From: JACCSI01 sp035575715 | Lineage (GTDB): Bacteria > Acidobacteriota > Vicinamibacteria > Vicinamibacterales > UBA2999 | Assembly: GCA_035575715.1 (NCBI GenBank) | Contig: DATLXN010000007.1 | Location: forward strand, 1 to 64,000 | Reading direction: 5' to 3' | Length of the DNA: 64,000 nucleotides | In this document: positions 17,304 to 24,547 of the stretch, piece after piece | Layout of the letters: every line of letters starts with the position of its first letter | Position numbering within the stretch: the stretch's first letter is position 1 | Notes under the pieces: generated by a model | What the model was told of the DNA's origin: nothing | The model's database searches: none | The model's input: the letters and a program-made list of their open reading frames with translations, nothing else | Position numbers and translations under genes: made by a program

Positions 17304-18095
17304 CTACCTCGGGATGCTGAAGTTAAGAGTGACCGTCAGGATGAACGGCGTCGGCTGGCCATTGAGCACGAGCGGTTCATAGGTCCACTGTTTGACGGCG
17401 GCAATCGCCGCGCCTTCGAGCAACGAATGCCCGCGTACCGCGCGGACGTTTTGGACCCGCCCGGCTTTGTTGACCGTGGCCTCGAGCACCACACTGCCCT
17501 CTACCTGAGCGGCGTGCGCGGCCATTGGATAGGCCGGGTTGACTTTGTTCAGCAGTTGCGGTGCTTTGATCTGCCCACCAACGCGGACCGGCCCTTGCGG
17601 GATCGGTTTAGGCGCCGGAGGCGGTGGCGGTGCCGGCGCGCCCACGTCGATGCCGCCGACTGCGCCGCCAACGACGCCAGTGTTTGTGTTGTTTTCAAAC
17701 CCGGCGTCGATCTTCGCAGACCCCGTCGCCACGTTGCCTTCGAGACCGGTTTCGGGGCGCACCGATGACGGCGCTTCGATTGGGGCTGCCACCGGATTGG
17801 CTTGGACGATCGGCTTCCGCACCTGCATCGTCGGTTGAGTTGGTTTCGCCGGCGCGGTCGGCTTTTTCTCCGGCGCCGCAGGAGCGGGGGGCGGCGGAGG
17901 CGGTGGCGGCGGCGGTGCGGCCATGACAAACGCAATCATGTCCGGCGGAGTTGGCAGTGCTTCATTGGCGTACAAGATTGGCAGCCCAACTGCGAGGCCA
18001 ATCACGACCACATGGGCCACTCCAGAGACGATCGCGGTCTTATAACGCGGCCGACCGGACTCCTGAGTTGGTTTATTGCTGACGTAGTCGAACAT
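17304..18095 (-). CDS. tonB: TonB family energy transducer
   Basis: 263 residues from the ATG at 18095, with GGAGAG upstream; a longer frame from 18128 lacks such a signal. Cytoplasmic N-terminus, one membrane helix (about 22-45), a run of ten prolines, a proline/alanine-rich spacer with glycine repeats, and a C-terminal TonB domain (NPAYPMAAHAAQVEGSVVLE, then KQWTYEPLVLNG). It spans the periplasm and passes proton-motive force to outer-membrane receptors such as those encoded at 4998-8156 and 24548-27480. ExbB and ExbD genes are not in the window. Confidence 0.92.
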   Translation of the reverse strand: MFDYVSNKPTQESGRPRYKTAIVSGVAHVVVIGLAVGLPILYANEALPTPPDMIAFVMAAPPPPPPPPPPAPAAPEKKPTAPAKPTQPTMQVRKPIVQANPVAAPIEAPSSVRPETGLEGNVATGSAKIDAGFENNTNTGVVGGAVGGIDVGAPAPPPPPAPKPIPQGPVRVGGQIKAPQLLNKVNPAYPMAAHAAQVEGSVVLEATVNKAGRVQNVRAVRGHSLLEGAAIAAVKQWTYEPLVLNGQPTPFILTVTLNFSIPR

Positions 18096-18139
18096 GGCGC
18101 ACTCTCCTATCCAGTACAGAGTGTGCAAATTTGGATCCT

Positions 18140-18290
18140 GTTGGAGCTGGGCAGGTCAGCAGGTGGGCAGGTGGGCAGGTCAGCAGGTCAGCAGCACAGA
18201 GAAAAAAAGGGCGGGAACCGAAGTCCCGCCCTCCTACCTGCCTACCTGCCCCACCTGCTTGCCCGACCCGCCTACCTGCCTAACAAGAGA
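18140..18290. repeat. Octamer repeat array with inverted arms
   Basis: The left part repeats GCAGGTSR units (GCAGGTCA, GCAGGTGG, GCAGGTGG, GCAGGTCA, GCAGGTCA). The right part carries the inverse (CTACCTGC, CTACCTGC, CCACCTGC and further copies). The two arms can pair around the terminator hairpin at 18202-18232, making one long imperfect cruciform. The right arm reaches the stop codon of the ankyrin gene at 18280. Confidence 0.7.
18202..18232 (-). terminator. Rho-independent terminator of the ankyrin gene
   Basis: On the minus strand a 9-bp stem (AGGGCGGGA with TCCCGCCCT, 18232-18224 and 18216-18208) with a 7-base loop is followed by a run of seven T (18208-18202). It lies 48 bases past the stop of the ankyrin gene, so it ends the transcript coming from 24.3-18.3 kb and separates it from tonB. 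Confidence 0.85.
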
Positions 18291-20235
18291 CGCACTTATT
18301 GCTGTTCTTCGAGCCGAGCTTCATCAGCAACGCAACCGTCTCAGGAATCGGCGAGACGCGCTGCACCGGGCCATTGGCCATGTCGGCAGTGGTCTGACCG
18401 CTTCGTGCGACCGCTTTGGGATCGGCGCCCTTCGACACGAGGTAGAGAATCATCTCGTTGTCGCCGCGTGCGGCGGCGTGATGGAGAGGCGTGTAGCCAT
18501 CGTTATCGCGCGCGTTGACGTCCGCGCCGAGTTCCTCGACTAGATACTTCAGCACCGGCAGCCAGCCGGCAGGCGCATGACGATGGGCGTTGCCGGCGAA
18601 ACCTTCGCCGTATTCGACGCCAGCCGCCGCGTGAATCGGGAACGCACCCGGACCGCCGTACGGGACGGCCGGTGCGGAGTAGCGTTCCTGACCATCATCA
18701 GGAGTCGGCGCAACGGCGCCGCCGGCACCGACGTCCCGTGCCACGAGCCCTGGCGCGGCACCGGCAAGGGCACCGGCCGGCGCACCAGCGGGTGGCGCTC
18801 CGGCATCAGGCGCGCCGGGCGGCGGACCACCGCCCCGACGCACAGCTTGCTGCGGCGCGATCGTCGGAATGTTCGGGTCGGCGCCGTACTTAGCCAGCAG
18901 TTTCATCGCGTCGAGATCAACCGAGTAGGCCGCACGCCAGAACGGCGTCGATCCGGAATTATCAGCCAAGCCGCAATTGCGGTTGCCGCAGCCGGTGTAA
19001 ACCATGTACCAGGGATGCGCCTGCAAACGACCGTTCGGGTCGGCGCCGGCTTTGAGCATCGCTTCCATGACGTCGAGGTAGCGCGCCGTCTGCAGTTCCA
19101 TTTCCTGTGGCTGCGGGAAACGCGTGCGCGGCTGCCACTGGGTATTAATCGTCGCCCACAGCGGCGCGACCGAGTTGCCTTTGGAGCTCAGATTTGGGTC
19201 GGCCCCCTTTTCGACGAGCAACATCGCCATGTCGAACTGACCGTTGATCGCGGCCATCAGCAGCGGTGTGCTCCCGTCGCCGGCGCTCGGCTGATTGATT
19301 GGCGCGCCGCCTTCGATCAACGCGCGCGCTGATTCGAGGTAGCCCTGTCGCACGGCATGATGCAACGCGGTCAGACCGCCCTTGGCGGTGACCGGCGGAT
19401 TGATTTCTTCCGGATTGAAGTTCGGGTCGCGACCGCCGCCGGCAACCTCGCTGGCTAATCGCAGCGACTCAGGAGGCGGCGCTTTGCCGGACAACAACAT
19501 CTCGCGCGCCGCCTGGACCGCCGCCTGCGCCTGGCTGGCGGTGGCCTTCTGACCCTTCGGCACCGTCGTCTCGAGAATTTTGGCCTGTAGCTGACGCGCC
19601 GCGCGATCGAGCTGGCCATCCTTGGCCACGTCAACGACTTTGGTCGCCACCGCCGCATCGGCGCTGCGCTTCATCAGCAACTTGATCGCGTCAACCCGAT
19701 TGGCCGCCGCCGCAAAGACCAGCGGCGTCTGTCCCCACTCGCTCTCCTTGGCGTTGATGTCGGCCTTGGCGTCGAGCAGTAGCGCGATCGTGTCCACCGA
19801 GCCGCTGCCGGCCGCCAGATGGAGCGGCGTGACCCCAGTCGGCGAGGTTTTGACGCTGGCTTCGGCACGACCGTCGAGCAGCGCCTTGACCACGCCGGCA
19901 CTGCCCGTGCGTGCTGCCAGATGGAGCGCCGTGTATTGTCCGATGCGCGTCACGGCCGAGACGTTGGCGCCGCCGTAAATCAGAATGTGGGCGAGATCGA
20001 CATCGCCACGTTCCGCGGCCCAGTGCAGTGCGGTCATGCCGTCGCCTTGCGGTGCAGTCACATCCGCACCTTCTTTGAGGAGCGACTTGACCGCTTCTTT
20101 GTCGCCTCGCCGCGCGGCATCGGCGACCGGGGAATTGACGGCAGCCCGGATCGTCTGGCTGTGTGCGGCCGCCATCGCAAGAACCAGTGCGAGCGAGACG
20201 CTCAGGCGAAGTCTCATGCGCTTCTCCGTAGTCAC
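18280..20235 (-). CDS. Exported ankyrin-repeat protein
   Basis: 651 residues. A signal peptide (about 1-31) is followed by ankyrin repeats in two blocks: near residues 35-200 (for example DGMTALHWAAERGDVDLAHI) and 285-380, with more at 560-630 (GYTPLHHAAARGDNEMILYL). Between them lies a Gly/Pro/Ala-rich stretch. The last five residues are CVSC preceded by K, a CxxC pair at the very C-terminus. Ankyrin repeats bind proteins; the partner is unknown. The gene lies 6 bases downstream of the DUF1552 gene, so both are probably one operon. In acidobacteria, ankyrin proteins accompanying DUF1552/DUF1592 pairs are a recurrent context (from memory). Confidence 0.88.
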   Translation of the reverse strand: MTTEKRMRLRLSVSLALVLAMAAAHSQTIRAAVNSPVADAARRGDKEAVKSLLKEGADVTAPQGDGMTALHWAAERGDVDLAHILIYGGANVSAVTRIGQYTALHLAARTGSAGVVKALLDGRAEASVKTSPTGVTPLHLAAGSGSVDTIALLLDAKADINAKESEWGQTPLVFAAAANRVDAIKLLMKRSADAAVATKVVDVAKDGQLDRAARQLQAKILETTVPKGQKATASQAQAAVQAAREMLLSGKAPPPESLRLASEVAGGGRDPNFNPEEINPPVTAKGGLTALHHAVRQGYLESARALIEGGAPINQPSAGDGSTPLLMAAINGQFDMAMLLVEKGADPNLSSKGNSVAPLWATINTQWQPRTRFPQPQEMELQTARYLDVMEAMLKAGADPNGRLQAHPWYMVYTGCGNRNCGLADNSGSTPFWRAAYSVDLDAMKLLAKYGADPNIPTIAPQQAVRRGGGPPPGAPDAGAPPAGAPAGALAGAAPGLVARDVGAGGAVAPTPDDGQERYSAPAVPYGGPGAFPIHAAAGVEYGEGFAGNAHRHAPAGWLPVLKYLVEELGADVNARDNDGYTPLHHAAARGDNEMILYLVSKGADPKAVARSGQTTADMANGPVQRVSPIPETVALLMKLGSKNSNKCVSC

Positions 20236-20241
20236 TGAACG

Positions 20242-21651
20242 TTAAACCGCCAATGTCGTCGACGGCGCGCCGAGCGAGAACTCGCCGGTGCTGTCGCCGA
20301 AACTGCCGAGGTCGTCCATCCCGAGGTTGTGCATCAGGGTCAGCATCACGTTGGCCATCGGCGTGGCGTCGGCGGCCTTGAGGTGGAGGTTACCCTTCAA
20401 CATGCCGTTGCCGTGGCCAAACAGGACCAGCGGGCAGCGGCGATGGTTGTGGATGTTGGCGTCGGCCATCGGCGAACCGAAGATGACCAGCGTCTTGTCG
20501 AGCAAGCTCGCATCGCCTTCCATCGTCGTCTTCATGCGATCGAGGAAGTAGGCCATCTGGCTGACGCGGTACTTGCAGATCTTGTTGAATTCCATGATCC
20601 GGTCCTCGCGATTGCCGTGGTGCGAGGCGGGGTGGAACGGCTGGCTCGATCCGCTTTCCGGGAAGACGCGGTTCTGCGCATCGCGGCCGGTCTTGAACGA
20701 GATGACGCGGGTCATGTCGGATTCGAGCGCCAGCACCTGGAGGTCGAACATCAACTTGATGTGCTCGGAGTACGAATCGGGCACGCCGGCCGGGGCATCC
20801 GGCAGCGCGCGCTGTTCGCCGCTCTTGTTGTGCGCTTCGATGGCCTGAATGCGCCGTTCGATTTCGCGCACGTTATCGAGATAACGATCGAGACGCGTGC
20901 GATCGCTGGTGCCCAGTTCGTTGCGCACCGAGGTGACTTCCCCGGCAATCCAATCGAGGATGCTGCGACGCGAATCGCGACGGGTCTGACGTTCGCCGGC
21001 GGTGGCGCCCGAGCCAAACAGCATGTCGAAAGCGACGCGCGGGTCGCGGATCATCGGCAGCGGTTCATTCGGCGACGCCCAGCTAATCGAGTCGGTGTAG
21101 GCGCACGAGTAGTTGTAAGTGCAGCCGCCGGCCTGGTCGAGGTTCTCGATGCAGAACTGCATCGACGGCATCGGCGTTCCCTGGCCGGCGCGTTTGGCGT
21201 ACATCTGATCCAGCGAAGTGCCGGCCCAAATGTCCGAACCCTGCGTTTGCTTGGGATGCGACTGGGTCAAGAACACGGCGCTCGACCGGAAATGGTCGCC
21301 ACCGATTTCCGGCAAGGCAAACGCTTCTGCATTCCGCACGTCGGTGTTGCTGACGATGGTCATGTAGTCGCGGTAGGCCTCGAGGGTGCTGAGCGGATTG
21401 TCTGCCGTCAGCTTGAAGTCGCGACCGACCTGTTCCGGGGCAAACAGGAACTTGCTGGCTGCCCAGTTGTTGCAGCCGGCCAGGCCATGGACTTCCTCGA
21501 TACAGACCAGGCGGGTCTTCTCGCCGGCGGCGGTTTTCGCAAACACGCGTCCGGCCGGGACCATCGCGTCGAGGAACGGCAATGCCACGGTCGCACCGGC
21601 GGCGCGGAGAAAGGTCCGGCGGGGCATGTGCTTTCCTGAAATGAAGGACAT
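20242..21651 (-). CDS. DUF1552 family exported protein
   Basis: 469 residues. The N-terminus has a twin-arginine motif (PRRTFLRAAGATVALPFL at 10-27), so export in folded form by Tat is likely. The body matches DUF1552, with hallmark phrases such as KTGRDAQNRVFPESG, SSQPFHPASHHGNRED and LVIFGSPMADANIHNHRRCP. The fold may be related to the alkaline-phosphatase-like DUF1501 group, but the enzymatic activity is unknown. It is normally paired with a DUF1592/DUF1588 cytochrome, as here (87 bases upstream on the same strand). The two together presumably act on one surface substrate or redox process. Confidence 0.9.
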   Translation of the reverse strand: MSFISGKHMPRRTFLRAAGATVALPFLDAMVPAGRVFAKTAAGEKTRLVCIEEVHGLAGCNNWAASKFLFAPEQVGRDFKLTADNPLSTLEAYRDYMTIVSNTDVRNAEAFALPEIGGDHFRSSAVFLTQSHPKQTQGSDIWAGTSLDQMYAKRAGQGTPMPSMQFCIENLDQAGGCTYNYSCAYTDSISWASPNEPLPMIRDPRVAFDMLFGSGATAGERQTRRDSRRSILDWIAGEVTSVRNELGTSDRTRLDRYLDNVREIERRIQAIEAHNKSGEQRALPDAPAGVPDSYSEHIKLMFDLQVLALESDMTRVISFKTGRDAQNRVFPESGSSQPFHPASHHGNREDRIMEFNKICKYRVSQMAYFLDRMKTTMEGDASLLDKTLVIFGSPMADANIHNHRRCPLVLFGHGNGMLKGNLHLKAADATPMANVMLTLMHNLGMDDLGSFGDSTGEFSLGAPSTTLAV

Positions 21652-21702
21652 CGTCTACATCTCCTCGACTGTGCTGGTTAGCTGAATTGAATCCACTCGC
21701 AA

Positions 21703-21744
21703 CGACTGACTACTGACCACTGGCTACTGGCTACTGGCTACTGG
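21703..21744. repeat. Heptamer tandem repeat, six units
   Basis: Six consecutive 7-base units: CGACTGA, CTACTGA, CCACTGG, then CTACTGG three times. The array sits in the gap between the DUF1592 and DUF1552 genes and overlaps the last codon and stop of the DUF1592 gene (21738). Similar 7-base arrays occur elsewhere in the window. Confidence 0.85.
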
Positions 21745-24284
21745 CGCGCGACCGGCTTCGAATCGTCGGTCGCCACGGCTGCATCGACCCGCTTCATGCG
21801 AAACGCATCGCTCTTGACCACGCCCAAGATGAACGACGACATCTTGTAGTCCTGGGCCTTGGCTGCTTTGGCAATGGCGCGCACGGTGGGCTGGTCGAAA
21901 TGCTCGACCCGCCGCCCCAGCGCATACGCCATCAGATTTTCGGTAAAGGTGCGGACCAGCGGGGTCGGCCGCTTCATCAACGCACTCACTAGCTCCGCGG
22001 GACTCGCTACCGGCGTGCCGTCGTAAAAGTCACCCTTGGTGTCGAGCGGCGATCCGTATTCACGCGCCCGCCATTTGCCGGTGACGTCGAAGTTGTCGAG
22101 TGCCAGACCAATCGGATCCATGAAGCGATGGCACGAGTTACACGTCGGGTTGGAGCGATGGATCTCCATCCGCTGACGCGTCGTCAGCATGCGGCCTTCT
22201 TTCGCGTCACCCGCGGCTTCTAGATCCGGGACGTCGGGGGGCGGCGGCGGCGGCGGGGTGCCGAGCAGCACTTCCATCACCCACTTGCCGCGCAGCACCG
22301 GCGAGGTACGGTTGGCCATCGAGGTCTGCACCAGCATCGTGCCCTGCCCGAGCAGGCCGCGACGACGATCGTCGGTGTACTGCACGCGCCGGAACTGATC
22401 GCCCGCCACACCAGGGATGCCGTAATGCCGCGCCAGGCGTTCGTTAATAAACGTGAAATCGGCGTTGATCAAATCCAGCAAGCTGCGGTTGTCGCGCACC
22501 AGGCTCGAGAAGAACATCTCGGTTTCCTTGCGCATCATTGCCGCGAGGTTGTCGTCGAAGTTCGGATAGAAGTTCGGGTCCGGCTTGACCTTGTCGACGT
22601 CCTGCAGCCGCAGCCACTGCGACGCAAAGCGCGAACCGAGCGCGTCGGAGCGCGGGTCGGCGATCATCCGCTTGGTCTGACGTTCGAGCGTCAATGGTTC
22701 GGACAGCTTGCCCTGCTGCGCGACGGTCAGCAATTCTTTGTCCGGGGGCATGCCCCAGATGAAGAACGACAGGCGCGAGGCCAGGTCCAGATCGGCGACG
22801 CGGACCGGTGCGCCCGGACGCCCCGTCTCCGGTTCGCGCTCGAGGCGGAAGATGAAGTATGGACTGGCGAGAATCGCTTCGAGCGCGGTCGTGATACCGC
22901 CTTCAAACCCGCCTTTCGCTGCGCCCTTCGTAAAGAAAGGCATCAGCCGATCGGTTTCCCGGAGGTTGACGGGGCGGCGATAGGCCTCGCTCGCCAAGCG
23001 GGTGATGATCTCCCGGGCGCATTTGACTTCTTCGTCGTGCGAAGTCGGGCGGCAGGTGAAAAGTTTCTGCCGACTCGGCGTCTGCGAGACGCCGGTGGCC
23101 TTGAACGGCCCACGGATAATCAGGTCGCGTAGATGCGGCAAGGTGGTGATGCCGCCGCCGCCCGACCCACCGCCCGCGAAGGACCAGTCGTGCGGACGAA
23201 TCAAGTCTTCGTAGGGGCCTTCTGATCGACGGACAAATGCCGCGGCCACTTTGTGCTGGCCGGCGCGAATGACCACCGACTCCGTCTGAATGGGATTGGC
23301 GCCGCGGCCATCGGCGCCACCGGCGGGAGCAGTTTCGTAAGGCAGCAAGGCCACGCGTTCGCCGCCGATCGAGATGTCGATGTCTTCGTAGCGCGCACCG
23401 TCGCCGCCGTTGAGCGTCACTTCGAAGACGTATTCGCCGTCAGCCGGGAAGACGTGGTCGACGACCATCCCGCCACGCGTGCCGTAGGGCGCCCCGTCGA
23501 CATGATCCCATGGGTGCTGCGAGATATAGCTGGGATTGGTGTAGGTGTTGTCAATCGCGCGCGCGCTGCGATCACCCACCGCCATCCGGCTGATGTCACT
23601 CGCCGCGTTCAGGTAGGCCTCGAGCAAGGTCGGGGACAGCGCCTGTTCGTCGGCAATATTGTCGAAGTTGGCGCTCTTGGTGTCGAGCGGCAGCCACTTC
23701 CCCGGATCGACGTCGAGGCCCAGCAGCTCCGTGATTGCGCGGGCATACTCGGGACGATTCAACCGTTGGAAGGTGCGGCGGCCGGGATTGGGTTTGGCCG
23801 CAGCAGCCATGTCGATGGTCGTCTCGAGCGCGTTGATCAACGCCAGCTGGGTGGCCGCATCGGGGCGGGCCGCGCCAGGCGGCGGCATCATTCCGGCCTG
23901 GAGCTTGAGAATCATCTTCTCGGCGACGGCCGCGTGCTCGGCCGATTTGGTGATGTCGAATGTCTCGAGTGCGAGACCCTGGACTTGCGCCTTGCGTTTT
24001 TCGTTATGACAGTTGACGCAGTAGCGCTTGATGACCGCGTTGTGATCGACAGCCGCCGATGCCGTCGTCGCGCGAACCGGTGTAACACTCGCGGCGGCCG
24101 GCCCCGGCTTGACCGGTAGCGTCGCATGCGTCGGCGCCGGCACAGGCTTCGCCTGTCCCTGCGCGGCCTTGGTCGTCGGAGTGGCCGCTGGACGCTGGGC
24201 GACAAGAATGGTTCCGAGCGTGGTGCCGGCCAATGCCAGACCGACCAAACCGGTGCTCAGGAACGTGAATTGACGACTCTTCAT
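21738..24284 (-). CDS. DUF1592/DUF1588/DUF1587/DUF1585 exported di-heme protein
   Basis: 848 residues. A signal or anchor helix (11-28) and a Pro/Ala linker precede a planctomycete-type cytochrome c domain with CVNCH at 89-93. Next follow the modules usual for this family: DUF1587 (TFQRLNRPEYARAITELLGL), a carbohydrate-binding-like beta domain (about 270-365), DUF1595, DUF1592, DUF1588 and DUF1585. A second heme-type motif CNSCH lies near residue 720 (SNPTCNSCHRFMDPIGLALD). The protein is probably a surface or periplasmic c-type cytochrome acting on a complex substrate; the reaction is unknown. It is first in a run with the DUF1552 and ankyrin genes. Confidence 0.9.
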   Translation of the reverse strand: MKSRQFTFLSTGLVGLALAGTTLGTILVAQRPAATPTTKAAQGQAKPVPAPTHATLPVKPGPAAASVTPVRATTASAAVDHNAVIKRYCVNCHNEKRKAQVQGLALETFDITKSAEHAAVAEKMILKLQAGMMPPPGAARPDAATQLALINALETTIDMAAAAKPNPGRRTFQRLNRPEYARAITELLGLDVDPGKWLPLDTKSANFDNIADEQALSPTLLEAYLNAASDISRMAVGDRSARAIDNTYTNPSYISQHPWDHVDGAPYGTRGGMVVDHVFPADGEYVFEVTLNGGDGARYEDIDISIGGERVALLPYETAPAGGADGRGANPIQTESVVIRAGQHKVAAAFVRRSEGPYEDLIRPHDWSFAGGGSGGGGITTLPHLRDLIIRGPFKATGVSQTPSRQKLFTCRPTSHDEEVKCAREIITRLASEAYRRPVNLRETDRLMPFFTKGAAKGGFEGGITTALEAILASPYFIFRLEREPETGRPGAPVRVADLDLASRLSFFIWGMPPDKELLTVAQQGKLSEPLTLERQTKRMIADPRSDALGSRFASQWLRLQDVDKVKPDPNFYPNFDDNLAAMMRKETEMFFSSLVRDNRSLLDLINADFTFINERLARHYGIPGVAGDQFRRVQYTDDRRRGLLGQGTMLVQTSMANRTSPVLRGKWVMEVLLGTPPPPPPPDVPDLEAAGDAKEGRMLTTRQRMEIHRSNPTCNSCHRFMDPIGLALDNFDVTGKWRAREYGSPLDTKGDFYDGTPVASPAELVSALMKRPTPLVRTFTENLMAYALGRRVEHFDQPTVRAIAKAAKAQDYKMSSFILGVVKSDAFRMKRVDAAVATDDSKPVARQ

Positions 24285-24547
24285 TCGGGACAGTCCCCCG
24301 CGCGTAATCTACAGATTTCCAACGCGAATCTTACCACCGCACACCACCCCCGACCGGCCGTAAATACAACAAAATACAAACGTTTTCAGTCGCCGACACC
24401 AGCCCACGATCTGGGGGTCGCACGCCGGATCTGGGGTCCACAGCACTTGCGTCCCCGAAAACTGCGGCGTGTGTCGATCGAGTCCTTTACTCGACGCCAC
24501 CGGGGCTGTATCGTCGCGGCACACCACCCCACTCCAGGAGTCTGCTG

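Noticed and set aside
20329..21639. 436-residue frame antisense to the DUF1552 gene
   Set aside because: Shadow frame; DUF1552 is recognisable over its full length on the other strand.
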